A stretch of 64,000 bases of DNA from Salinilacustrithrix flava (GCF_041228405.1 NZ_CP133888.1:434001-498000), one strand, 5' to 3'; shown: positions 46,056 to 54,539, counted from the first letter of the stretch. Notes: generated by a model from the sequence alone, not told the origin. A program made the numbers and translations.

Positions 46056-46319
46056 TTACCTGCCGGGAGGGGAATCGCTGACTGTGATCGAGACGCCGGC
46101 GCGTACTGCCAGCCGGTGGATGCTGACGGCGAACACGGCAGTCACGATCAGCAGACCGCCGAGGCGTGACGCTTCTGGCCACGGGTCCTCGAAGACCTTG
46201 CCCAGCTGGATGCCGGCGAAGGTGAGGTACGCCACCGAGTACACGACGAGGGCGACACGGGCGAGACGTCGTCCCCATGGCGCATGGTCGGTTTCGCGGT
46301 CAGTCGTTGCGTTCGTCAT
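46056..46319 (-). CDS. Small two-helix membrane protein
   Basis: 87 residues from ATG 46319 with CGGGGGAATCC upstream. Two membrane helices (VALVVYSVAYLTFAGIQL and LGGLLIVTAVFAVSIHRLAV) are separated by a short loop (GKVFEDPWPEASR); the termini are polar. No family was recognised. The start overlaps the stop of a 47-aa ORF (ATGA). It lies inside the mobile element and between the 24-bp repeats, so it is cargo. A toxin, holin-like or immunity role is possible but not shown. Confidence 0.55.
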   Translation of the reverse strand: MTNATTDRETDHAPWGRRLARVALVVYSVAYLTFAGIQLGKVFEDPWPEASRLGGLLIVTAVFAVSIHRLAVRAGVSITVSDSPPGR

Positions 46320-46459
46320 TGGATTCCCCCGAGAACAAGGTAGTTGCGGACCGTTGGTGCCTGGGGCGGCAACGTGACCATGCCGCATCGGCTCCGGTGC
46401 GTTGTGCGCCGCTTGTTGATCGCCGCACTGGCGGCGGTGTCGTTGTGCGTGTCGGCCAT
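46316..46459 (-). CDS. 47-aa ORF coupled to the membrane protein
   Basis: ATG 46459 follows a perfect AGGAGG 6 bases upstream, and the stop overlaps the next ATG. The peptide (MADTHNDTAASAAINKRRTT ... LVLGGIQ) is polar and basic in the middle. No family was recognised. The strong ribosome binding site and coupling make translation likely. The 324 bases upstream of it (46460-46783) hold only the hairpin and the right end of the element. Confidence 0.45.
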   Translation of the reverse strand: MADTHNDTAASAAINKRRTTHRSRCGMVTLPPQAPTVRNYLVLGGIQ

Positions 46460-46590
46460 GGAAGGCCTCCTTCGTTTCGGTGGATCGGTACCACCTCGAC
46501 TGTGACCGCCCGTTGCGGTACAGCAATGGCCTCGCCGGCGAAAGGCGGACGGGGTTTGTACCCATCTACCCCACCTTGCTGCCGAACTGG

Positions 46591-46614
46591 GCACGGAACG
46601 AGCCCCGCAGCAGT
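46591..46614 (+). repeat. 24-bp direct repeat, right copy
   Basis: Identical to 45930-45953. With that copy it brackets about 640 bp holding the terminator and the two small minus-strand genes. Confidence 0.8.
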
Positions 46615-46630
46615 GTGCTGCGGGGCTCGT
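46598..46630. terminator. Hairpin inside the right end of the element
   Basis: A 15-bp perfect stem (ACGAGCCCCGCAGCA with its complement) and a 3-base loop. It lies about 95 bases inside the right inverted repeat, mirroring the hairpin at 42633-42663. It could stop transcripts arriving from the HbhA-like gene. Confidence 0.7.
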
Positions 46631-46725
46631 AGTCGTGAGGTCCCACACCCCAGCGCAGGGCTGGGGCAAGGTGGAGATGCCGGCGGGGCGAGGGGTGGCT
46701 CGAGGGCTTCAACGAAGCCAACACC

Positions 46726-46750
46726 ATCACCTCTGTTTGCCGAACACTGC
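46726..46750 (-). repeat. Right terminal inverted repeat
   Basis: Inverted match to 42571-42595 with one mismatch. CAACGAAG (46710-46717) further inside matches the left CTTCGTTG. Confidence 0.75.
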
Positions 46751-46783
46751 CGCAGCGCCGCCCTCCTCACATCTCGTTCGGGC

Positions 46784-47104
46784 TCAAGCGGCCTTGGCGG
46801 TGGTCTTGGCCTTCGGCTTGGCGTCGCGGGTCAGGGGCTTGACGGCCTTGACGACGCTCTTCGCGAACTTCTCCTGGTTGGTGAGGAGCTTCTTGGAGAA
46901 GGCGAACTGGGTGGTGACGACCTCTTCGAGGGTCGGGACCTGGTCGAGGACGGCGATCTCGGGGAGCTCGACCTCGGGGAGGCGGTCATCGAGGAGCTGG
47001 ACGGCCTGCTTCACGTAGCCGAGGACCTCGTCCTGGACCTTGACGATCAGCTCGAGGGCCTTGTCCTCGTAGGTGGTCACGGTGGTCATGATGGTGGTGC
47101 TCAT
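46784..47104 (-). CDS. HbhA/phasin-like helical protein
   Basis: 106 residues. One long amphipathic helix region (ALELIVKVQDEVLGYVKQAVQLLDDRL ... TTQFAFSKKLLTNQEKFAKSVVKAVKPL) ends in a Lys-Ala-Pro tail (DAKPKAKTTAKAA), the layout of mycobacterial HbhA and of phasin-like proteins that coat lipid or polyester granules. It is shorter than HbhA (about 199 residues). No signal peptide is seen. A perfect 20-bp palindrome lies in its promoter. Confidence 0.65.
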   Translation of the reverse strand: MSTTIMTTVTTYEDKALELIVKVQDEVLGYVKQAVQLLDDRLPEVELPEIAVLDQVPTLEEVVTTQFAFSKKLLTNQEKFAKSVVKAVKPLTRDAKPKAKTTAKAA

Positions 47105-47153
47105 CGCGGTGCGCTCCTGTGGGGGCTCGGGGTGCTTGGTGCTGTGCTAACTG

Positions 47154-47173
47154 TATCAAGCACCTGCTTGATA
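47154..47173. promoter_or_regulatory. Perfect palindromic operator of the HbhA-like gene
   Basis: TATCAAGCA-CC-TGCTTGATA, about 50 bases upstream of the start. On the minus strand its right edge runs into TACAGT, a -10 hexamer, so a bound protein would block transcription. A 9-base half-site recurs at 42136-42144 before the XRE gene. Confidence 0.65.
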
Positions 47174-47212
47174 GACCAGATGACCTCGGTCACACCGGGC
47201 GCCAGGCGCCGC

Positions 47213-50200
47213 TCAGGCGGTGGCGACGAGGCCGAGCGCGTCCTGGAGCAGGTGCCGCCAGCCGTTGGCCTCGATCCCGAGGTCGCGCAGGCGGGCCTCC
47301 GCCACGCCCCGGGCGGTGGCCGCGTCGACGCGATGGGCCTGCTCGGCCACGCCGGCGTCGACGAGCCGCACGATGGCCTGGGCCAGGCGATCCCCCGTCG
47401 CATCGAGGTCGGCGATCGCCTTCGCCAGGACGCTGCGGGCCTCACCGGCCCGCTCGCTGACGGCCAGTGCGATGCCTCGGGCGATCTCGGCGTAGGCACG
47501 GTCGAGGTAGGTGTGCGGCAGCGTCACGAGCTCGTCCGCCAGGCACTGGGCCGTCTCCGCGTCGCCATCGACGGCGGCAACGAGCGCCCGGGCGCTCTGG
47601 ACGTAGCCCCGGGGTTCGACGTGCTGCTCGAGCACGGCGTTCGCGGCGGCCACGTCGCCGTGCTGCAGGTGGTGCAGCGCGAGCGCCCCGACCCGATCGC
47701 CGAAGCCGACCGAGTCGGTGTCGCCGAAGCCCTTGCTCTCGGCCAGGGCCACCGTGCCGAGCTCGACGTCGCCGAGCTGCACGGCGGCCATCAGCATGGA
47801 CACGCGTGCCATCCAGGCCTGCTCGTCGCCCTCCGGTCCGACCCCGTCGGCGAGCGCGCTGCGCAGCTCCACCAGCCCGGACTCCACGTGCCCGGCCATC
47901 AGCAGCGCCCGGCCGAGCCCGCACCTGGCCTGCAGCTCGCCGATCTGGTCGTCGATCTCCTCGAACAGCGTCACGGCCTGGCGGGCCGAGTCGACCGCGT
48001 CCTCGGTGCGGCCCGACCACAGTGAGATCGACGCCGACAGCACGCGCATCATCGCCTCGCCCCACCGCTCCCCGCGCTGGTGGGCATCGTCGCCGACGGC
48101 GGTGGCCAGGGCCAGCGCCTCGTCGTTGCGCCCCTGGTGGAACCGCACCCACGCCAGCAGCCCGCGCGACCAGGTCAACCCGCCGGGATCGCCCAGCTCC
48201 TCGAAGGTCGCCATGGCCGCGGTGACGCGATGCTCGGCCTCGTCGATGCGGCCCGCGATGTAGGCCGACCACGACAGGTTCTGCAGCGCCCAGGCCATGC
48301 CCCGACGGTCGTCGACCTCCTCGAAGAGCCCGTGGGCGGCGCGAAGGGCGTCGTCCGCGGCGACGAAGTCCCCGCCGAAGAGGTGGACCATCCCCTGGAG
48401 CCGCTCGGCCTCTGCGCAGCCCGCCACGTGGTCGGCGGCGGCGAAGTGGGCCTTGGCCCGGGTGAGCGCCTCGAGGGCGTCGGCGAACGTGCCCCGGTGG
48501 TGCAGGGCGTCGCCCCGGACGAGGAGGATGTCGCCGAGGGCGCGGTCGTCGCCGGCGGCGGTGGCCAGGACCTCGGCCACCTCGGTGTCCTGGAGGGCGG
48601 CGTCGAGCTCGTAGCGGTCGACCCGGGCCCGGGCGCGGAGGCGCAGCAGCTCGGCGCGGTCTGGGTGGTCGTCGCCCATCAGCCCGAGGGCCCGGGTGGT
48701 GAGGGCCTCCACCGTAGCGGGGTGGACGTCGGCCTCGGCGCGCAGCGACGCCCGGTGCAGCCAGTCGACCGCCTGCGCGCAGACGTCGTCGGGCACGTCG
48801 GACACCGAGCCGATCTCGGCCACCAGCTCGGCGGCCGCCGCCCAGTGGTTGGCGATCTGGTCGACGATGTGCTCGCGCTCGTGGTCCTCGTGGTCGACGA
48901 TCCAGCGGGCGATGCCGGCGTGGGAGCGGGCGCGGTCCGCCTTGGTCAGCGTGGAGTACGCGACCTCGCGGATGACCTCGGAGCGGAACGTGTAGAGGTC
49001 GCCGTCGAAGACGAGGAACTCCCGGGCGGCGAGGCTCTCGAGGTGGGCGCGCGCCGCCTCGGCGTCGACACCGCGCTTGACCTGGGCCATGGTGACGAGG
49101 GCGTCGGTGCGGTTGCGCCGGCCGAGGACCGCAGCATCGTCGAGGATCTTGCGGTCGCCGGGGTTGAGCGCGTCGAGCCGGGCCGCGACCAGGCCACGGA
49201 GGGTGGAGGGGAGCTCGCCGCCCTCGGCGGTGAGCAGCCCGTCGATGGTGCGCACGCCGGCCTCGCCGACCAGGGCGACCAGCTCCTCGAGGTAGAAGGG
49301 GTTGCCACCGGAGCGCTCGACCAGCATCGACGCCATCGACGGGTGGAGCGCGCCGTCGGTGAGGTGGGCCAGCAGCCGTCGGCTGGCCTCGTCGCTCAGC
49401 GGGTCGAGGTGCAGCACCACCGAGTTGGCCGCAGCCGGTGACGGGGTCCACCGCTCGCGCAGGGCCCGCCGAGCGGTGGCGAGCAGCACGAAGGGGCGGC
49501 GGGCCAGGCGGACCAGCAGGGTGTCGATGAGGTCGAGCACCTCCTGGTCGGCCCAGTGCAGGTCGGACAGGACGACGAACAGGGGCTTGCGCTGGCTGAA
49601 GCCCTCGGCGAGGGCGACCACCGAGCGGATGGCCTCCTCGCGAGCCCGCGTGGCGTCGATGCCGCGCAGGGCGCCGTCGTGGCCGAGCAGGTGGTGGAGG
49701 CCGGCGACCACGCGCTCGAGCTCGTCGAGGCGACCGGAGTCGGTGAGCGCGTCGGTCGCCGCCGCACGAAGCGCCTGGTCGACCTCGTCGGCGGTGGCGT
49801 CGGAGGAGAGACCGACCGAGACCCGGAGACCCTCGGCGACGGGCCACCAGACGTTGGCCTCGCCGTAGGGGACGCAGCGACCCTCGAGCACGAACGCGCC
49901 GAGGTCGGTGCGGGCGTGCACGGCGACCTCGGCCGCCAGCCGGGACTTGCCCATGCCCGCCTCGCCGTGCACGAGCAGCAGGGCGGCGCGGGAGCGGTCG
50001 ATCGCGGTCTCGGTGACGCCGGAGAGCAGGGCCAGCTCGGTCTCCCGGCCGATCAGTGGTGCCCGGTTGTGCCGCAGCCGCTGGCCGGGGGGCGCCACGG
50101 CCCGGACGGCGATGGATGCGTGGACGGGCAGGCGCTTGCCCTTGGCCAGCACCGGGTCGATGTCGGCGTACTCGAAGGAGTCCCGCGTGGCCATCCGGGT

Positions 50201-50722
50201 CTCGGGGCCGACAACCACCGTGCCCGGCTCGGCGGCTTCCTGGAGCCGGCTCGCCGTGTTCACGACGTCGCCCATGGCCGTGTACTCCCGGCCGGCCCGG
50301 ACCGTGCCCACGAGCACCTCGCCCGTGTTGATGCCGACCCGCATCCGGACGGGCACCCCGCCCTCGGCCGCCATGGCCGCGATGGTCTGCTGCATGCGCA
50401 GCCCGGCGCGCACGGCCCGCTCGGCATCGTCCTCATGGGCCACCGGTGCACCGAACAGGGCCACGATCGCATCGCCGACGACCTTGTCGACCCGACCGCC
50501 GAAGTCCTCGATGTCCTCGGCCAGGCGCTCGAAGCAGCGATCGACCAGGGCCTTCACCTGCTCCGGGTCGAGCTCCTCCGACAGGGCGGTGAACCCGACG
50601 AGATCGGCGAAGAGCACGGTGGCGATGCGGCGCTGGTCGCCGACCACCACGAGCTCGTGCCCGCACGACGAGCAGAACCGGGCGCCGACGGGCACCTCTG
50701 CTCGGCACTGGGGACACTGCAC
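47213..50722 (-). CDS. Class III nucleotide cyclase-AAA ATPase-TPR protein
   Basis: 1169 residues. An N-terminal zinc ribbon (CPQC..CSSC, 3-20) is followed by a class III cyclase domain (32-200) with metal Asp40 (LFADLVGF) and Asp84 (KVVGDAIVALFG). Lys80 and the TAMGDVVNTASRL motif suit adenylate cyclase activity. A large AAA/NACHT-like ATPase follows with Walker A GEAGMGKS (253-260), then about 500 residues of TPR-like helical repeats. This architecture is common in actinobacteria; its ligand is unknown. It is divergent from the ABC transporter genes. Confidence 0.88.
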   Translation of the reverse strand: MQCPQCRAEVPVGARFCSSCGHELVVVGDQRRIATVLFADLVGFTALSEELDPEQVKALVDRCFERLAEDIEDFGGRVDKVVGDAIVALFGAPVAHEDDAERAVRAGLRMQQTIAAMAAEGGVPVRMRVGINTGEVLVGTVRAGREYTAMGDVVNTASRLQEAAEPGTVVVGPETRMATRDSFEYADIDPVLAKGKRLPVHASIAVRAVAPPGQRLRHNRAPLIGRETELALLSGVTETAIDRSRAALLLVHGEAGMGKSRLAAEVAVHARTDLGAFVLEGRCVPYGEANVWWPVAEGLRVSVGLSSDATADEVDQALRAAATDALTDSGRLDELERVVAGLHHLLGHDGALRGIDATRAREEAIRSVVALAEGFSQRKPLFVVLSDLHWADQEVLDLIDTLLVRLARRPFVLLATARRALRERWTPSPAAANSVVLHLDPLSDEASRRLLAHLTDGALHPSMASMLVERSGGNPFYLEELVALVGEAGVRTIDGLLTAEGGELPSTLRGLVAARLDALNPGDRKILDDAAVLGRRNRTDALVTMAQVKRGVDAEAARAHLESLAAREFLVFDGDLYTFRSEVIREVAYSTLTKADRARSHAGIARWIVDHEDHEREHIVDQIANHWAAAAELVAEIGSVSDVPDDVCAQAVDWLHRASLRAEADVHPATVEALTTRALGLMGDDHPDRAELLRLRARARVDRYELDAALQDTEVAEVLATAAGDDRALGDILLVRGDALHHRGTFADALEALTRAKAHFAAADHVAGCAEAERLQGMVHLFGGDFVAADDALRAAHGLFEEVDDRRGMAWALQNLSWSAYIAGRIDEAEHRVTAAMATFEELGDPGGLTWSRGLLAWVRFHQGRNDEALALATAVGDDAHQRGERWGEAMMRVLSASISLWSGRTEDAVDSARQAVTLFEEIDDQIGELQARCGLGRALLMAGHVESGLVELRSALADGVGPEGDEQAWMARVSMLMAAVQLGDVELGTVALAESKGFGDTDSVGFGDRVGALALHHLQHGDVAAANAVLEQHVEPRGYVQSARALVAAVDGDAETAQCLADELVTLPHTYLDRAYAEIARGIALAVSERAGEARSVLAKAIADLDATGDRLAQAIVRLVDAGVAEQAHRVDAATARGVAEARLRDLGIEANGWRHLLQDALGLVATA

Positions 50723-50773
50723 GACGGCAGTCTACGGCCGGGGAAGTCGGTGCCCGGCGGGACATCTGACCCG

Positions 50774-50786
50774 TACCGTGTCAGGA
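50774..50786 (+). promoter_or_regulatory. Leaderless promoter of the ABC exporter operon
   Basis: TACCGT (50774-50779), 7 bases, ATG 50787. Confidence 0.5.
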
Positions 50787-51539
50787 ATGTCGATCTCCCC
50801 GGCGCCCGCACCCCCCACCGTCGCGGCCCGCACCGAGCGGGCCACGAAGGTCTACGGGAGCGGCGACACCGCCGTCACCGCCCTCGACGAGGTCGACGTG
50901 GCGTTCGATGCCGGGCGGTTCACGGCGATCATGGGCCCGTCCGGTTCGGGCAAATCGACCCTGATGCACTGCGTGGCCGGGCTGGACTCGCTCACCGGCG
51001 GCCGCGTGCTCGTCGGCGACGTGGACCTGACCACGCTCTCGGACAAGGAGCTGACGACGCTGCGCCGCGACCGGATCGGCTTCGTGTTCCAGGCGTTCAA
51101 CCTGATCCCGACCCTGAACGCCCGGGAGAACATCACCCTGCCGCTCGCCCTCGCCGACCGGAAGCCCGACCAGTCCTGGGTGGACGAGGTCGTCGCCACG
51201 GTCGGCCTCGGCGACCGCCTCGACCACCGCCCCGCCGAGCTCTCCGGCGGCCAGCAGCAGCGCGTCGCCGTGGCCCGCGCACTGGCCAGCCGGCCCGAGA
51301 TCGTGTTCGCCGACGAGCCCACCGGCAACCTGGACTCCTCGACCTCGGCGGAGATCCTGCACTTCATGCGCGGCGCCGTCGACGAGCTCGGCCAGACGAT
51401 CGTCATGGTCACCCACGACCCGCAGTCCGCGTCGTACGCGCAGCGCGTCCTGTTCCTGGCCGACGGCGCCATCGTCGACGAGATGGCCGACCCCACCGCC
51501 GAGCGGGTGCTCGATCGCATGAAGCGGTTCGGGGACTGA
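50787..51539 (+). CDS. MacB/LolD-type ABC transporter ATPase
   Basis: 250 residues. Walker A GPSGSGKST near 50, Q-loop FVFQAFNLIPTLNARENITLPL, signature LSGGQQQRVAVARAL, Walker B IVFADEPTGNLDSST and H-loop VTHDPQSASYA. The FNLIPTLNARENI pattern is that of the MacB/LolD/FtsE-type export family. It powers the FtsX-type permease encoded 1 base downstream. Confidence 0.93.
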   Translation: MSISPAPAPPTVAARTERATKVYGSGDTAVTALDEVDVAFDAGRFTAIMGPSGSGKSTLMHCVAGLDSLTGGRVLVGDVDLTTLSDKELTTLRRDRIGFVFQAFNLIPTLNARENITLPLALADRKPDQSWVDEVVATVGLGDRLDHRPAELSGGQQQRVAVARALASRPEIVFADEPTGNLDSSTSAEILHFMRGAVDELGQTIVMVTHDPQSASYAQRVLFLADGAIVDEMADPTAERVLDRMKRFGD

Positions 51540-51540
51540 C

Positions 51541-54123
51541 GTGTGGCGGGTCACGCTCCGCTCGCTGTGGGAGCACAAGCGCCGCCTGGTGTCGACCGTC
51601 CTGGCCATCGTGCTCGGCGTTGCGTTCATGTCCGGCACCTTCGTGTTCGCCGACACGATCGACAAGGTGTTCGCCGACCTCTTCGGCGAGACGCGGTCCG
51701 GCGTCGACGTGCAGGTGCAAGGGGTCGAGCTGTTCGACGGGGGCTTCGGCGGGCAGGACGCGCGGGAGCTGCTGGACATCGGGCTGGTCGACGAGGTCGC
51801 GGCCGTCGAGGGCGTCGCCGTGGCCGAGCCGTTCATCCAGACCGTCGGCTTCGGCTCGCAGAACCGGGTCCTGGGGCCCGACGGCGAACCGCTCGGCGCA
51901 TCGGCGGGGCCGCCGACGCTGATCGAGAGCTGGGTGGCGTCCGAGCGCCTCAATCCTTACCGCATCGCCACGGGCGAGCCGCCGAGCAGCGACGACGAGA
52001 TCGCACTCAACGTCGCCGCCGCCGAGGACGCCGGCTACGAGCTGGGCGACGAGGTCCGGGTCGTGTCCCAGCTGGGCGAAGCGACCTACCGCCTCGTCGC
52101 CACGTTCACCTTCGGCGAGGCCGAGTCCGCGGCCGGGGCCGTGTCGGCCGACTTCACCCTGGCCGAGGCCCAACGCCTCGCCGGCCTCGAGGACCGCACG
52201 CAGGTGGTGCTGGCCGCCGGCGATGGCTCGGTGGACGAGGAGGCCCTCACCCAGCGGGTCGCATCCGTGCTGCCCCCCACCGCCGAGGCCCTCACCGGCA
52301 CGGAAGCAGCCGAGCTGGAGGCATCCGACATCCAGGAGGGCTTCGGCTTCTTCCGACAGCTCCTGTCGATCTTCGCCGGCATCGCCCTGCTCGTCGGCAC
52401 GTTCATCATCGCCAACACCTTCGCGATCCTCGTCGCGCAGCGGACCCGGGAGCTGGCGCTGCTCCGGGCCATCGGCGCCGGTCGACGGCAGGTGCTGACC
52501 TCGGTGCTGCTCGAGGCGCTCGTCATCGGACTGGTGGCCGCGGTGCTCGGCCTGCTCGGCGGCATCGCGCTCGCCACCGCGGTCACCGCCGCCCTCGAGG
52601 CCTCGGGGGCCGACCTGCCGACCTCCGGGCTGGTCATCAGCGCGACCACAGTGGTGACCGCACTGGTCCTCGGGCTCGGCATCACCCTGCTCGCCTCCGT
52701 GGTCCCGGCGATCCAGGCCACACGCGTGCCACCGCTCGCCGCGCTGCGCGACGTGGCCGTCGACCGCTCCGGCGCGTCCAAGCCCCGCATCGTCGCCGGC
52801 GTGCTGCTGCTCGCCCTCGGCGGCTGGTCGCTGTCGTCGGCCTGGCGGGTGGACGAGCCCGAGGTGGCCACCGTGGGCCTCGGTGCCCTCGCCCTCATCG
52901 TCGGCGCGATCGTGATCGGGCCGGTCCTCGCCGAGCCCAGCGTTCGGATCCTCGGCGCCGCGCTCCCCCGCCTCCGGGGCATCACCGGGGTGCTCGCCAC
53001 CGAGAACGCGGCCCGGAGCCCCAAGCGCACGTCCGCCACCGCGTCCGCGCTGCTGATCGGCGTGGCGCTCATCGGGTTCATCACCGTCTTCGCCGCCTCC
53101 GCCCGTGAGTCGGTGGTCGCCGAGGTCGAGCGGGGCTTCACGGGCGACCTCATCATCCAGTCCGAGGCGAGCGGGTTCGGACCCCCGGGCGGGTTCCCGC
53201 CGGCCGTGGCCGACACGATCGCCGCCGTCGACGGCGTGGAGACGACCTCGCGCATCGGGTTCACCCAGGCCCAGGTCACGTACCCGGACGGGCGGGCCGG
53301 GACGCAGTTCGTCCAGTCGGTCGACCCGGCCACGCTGTCCCAGGCCTTCGACGCCCGCATGGCCGTCGGCGAGGTCACCGACCTCGGTCCCGGCGGCGTC
53401 CTGGTCGACGTCGGCGTGGCCGAGGACAACGACGTCGACGTGGGCGACGTGGTGCTGCTCACCGGCACCGGCGGCCAGTCGGTGCAGCTCGAGGTCCGGG
53501 CCCTGTCCGACGACCTCACGCTGCTCGGCTTCTGGTCGATCGACACCGCGGACTACGAGCGCCTGGTCACGGAGCGCCAGCTGGTGCAGGTGATCGCCAC
53601 CGTCTCGGACGGGGCCGACGTCGACGTGGTGCGAGCCGACGTCGAGGCCGCGCTCGCCGGCGTGCCCGCCATCGATGTCCTGGACCGCGACGGGTTCATC
53701 GGCAGCCTCACCGACCAGATCACGAGCTTCCTGACCCTCGTGAACGCGCTCCTCGCCCTGTCGGTGATCATCGCCATGATCGGCATCGCCAACACGCTCT
53801 CGCTGTCGATCCACGAGCGGACCCGCGAGCTCGGCCTGCTGCGAGCCGTCGGCATGACCCGCTCGCAGCTGCGGTCGGCCGTGCGGTGGGAGGCCGTGCT
53901 CATCTCGGTGCTGGGCACGCTCGTCGGCCTGGCGCTCGGGCTGGTCGTGAGCTCGGCCCTGGTGCGCTCGCTCGAGTCCTTCGGGCTCACGCGGTTCCGC
54001 GTGCCGGTCGGCCAGCTGGTCGTGGTCGTGCTGGTGGCCGGCGCGCTCGGCGTCATCGCCTCGATCCGCCCGGCCCGACGGGCCGCCCGCCTCGACGTCC
54101 TGGACGCGATCGCTGTCGAGTGA
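51541..54123 (+). CDS. FtsX-family ABC permease
   Basis: 860 residues. It has two FtsX-type halves: an N-terminal helix (VSTVLAIVLGVAFMSGTFVF), an extracytoplasmic domain, three helices near 280-400, a helix around 420-460, a second short helix and extracytoplasmic domain, and three final helices (VNALLALSVIIAMIGIANTLSLS, AVLISVLGTLVGLALGLVVSSAL, LVVVVLVAGALGVIASI). The signature RTRELALLRAIGAGRRQV and its C-terminal copy RTRELGLLRAVGMTRSQL mark the two halves. It probably exports or extracts a lipid, peptide or lipoprotein; the substrate is unknown. Confidence 0.9.
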   Translation: MWRVTLRSLWEHKRRLVSTVLAIVLGVAFMSGTFVFADTIDKVFADLFGETRSGVDVQVQGVELFDGGFGGQDARELLDIGLVDEVAAVEGVAVAEPFIQTVGFGSQNRVLGPDGEPLGASAGPPTLIESWVASERLNPYRIATGEPPSSDDEIALNVAAAEDAGYELGDEVRVVSQLGEATYRLVATFTFGEAESAAGAVSADFTLAEAQRLAGLEDRTQVVLAAGDGSVDEEALTQRVASVLPPTAEALTGTEAAELEASDIQEGFGFFRQLLSIFAGIALLVGTFIIANTFAILVAQRTRELALLRAIGAGRRQVLTSVLLEALVIGLVAAVLGLLGGIALATAVTAALEASGADLPTSGLVISATTVVTALVLGLGITLLASVVPAIQATRVPPLAALRDVAVDRSGASKPRIVAGVLLLALGGWSLSSAWRVDEPEVATVGLGALALIVGAIVIGPVLAEPSVRILGAALPRLRGITGVLATENAARSPKRTSATASALLIGVALIGFITVFAASARESVVAEVERGFTGDLIIQSEASGFGPPGGFPPAVADTIAAVDGVETTSRIGFTQAQVTYPDGRAGTQFVQSVDPATLSQAFDARMAVGEVTDLGPGGVLVDVGVAEDNDVDVGDVVLLTGTGGQSVQLEVRALSDDLTLLGFWSIDTADYERLVTERQLVQVIATVSDGADVDVVRADVEAALAGVPAIDVLDRDGFIGSLTDQITSFLTLVNALLALSVIIAMIGIANTLSLSIHERTRELGLLRAVGMTRSQLRSAVRWEAVLISVLGTLVGLALGLVVSSALVRSLESFGLTRFRVPVGQLVVVVLVAGALGVIASIRPARRAARLDVLDAIAVE

Positions 54124-54143
54124 CCGGGTGGGAGGATGGCGGG

Positions 54144-54539
54144 ATGGCACGCACCCCCGCCGACCTCACCGACGACGACCTCGCCTTCCTCGCCGAGCGG
54201 CACCTCGCCACGCTGACCACGCTGCGGCCCGACGGCTCCCCGCACGTCGTGGCGGTGGGGTTCACCTGGGACCACGACGCCGGCATCGCCCGGGTCATCA
54301 CCTGGGACGCCTCCAAGAAGCACCGCAACGTGGCCGGTCAGCCGGGCGGCCGGGCCGTGGTCTGCCAGGTCGACGGCGGGCGCTGGCTGTCGCTGGAGGG
54401 GCCGGCCACTGCGGTCACCGACTCAGACGCCTGCCGCGACGCGGAGGCCCGCTACGCCCAGCGCTACCGCGAGCCCAAGTCCCGCGAGGACCGCTCCGTC
54501 ATCGAGATCCGCGTCGATCGGATCCTCGGCCGCTCCTGA
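54144..54539 (+). CDS. PPOX-class (F420/FMN-binding) oxidoreductase
   Basis: 131 residues. Split-barrel fold of the pyridoxamine-phosphate oxidase-like family: LAERHLATLTTLRPDGSPHVVAVGFTWD, KKHRNVAGQPGGRAVVCQVDG, WLSLEGPATAV. In actinobacteria such small proteins often use F420 as cofactor. GAGGAT lies 6 bases before ATG 54144, probably leaderless. It follows the permease by 20 bases. Confidence 0.82.
   Translation: MARTPADLTDDDLAFLAERHLATLTTLRPDGSPHVVAVGFTWDHDAGIARVITWDASKKHRNVAGQPGGRAVVCQVDGGRWLSLEGPATAVTDSDACRDAEARYAQRYREPKSREDRSVIEIRVDRILGRS

Larger units (their letters stand above)
42572..46749. mobile_element. Transposable element with transposase, DEDDh exonuclease and membrane-protein cargo
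   Basis: About 4.18 kb bounded by inverted ends. The outermost bases are CAGTGTTCGGCAAACA at the left and the complement at the right. CCGCAG occurs directly at 42566-42571 and 46750-46755, a possible 6-bp target duplication. Weaker inverted similarity (GGCGGCGC) extends outside, so the exact boundary is uncertain. It contains a DDE transposase, a co-translated exonuclease, and two small minus-strand genes. Hairpins lie just inside both ends. It separates an XRE regulator from an HbhA-like gene. Confidence 0.7.
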
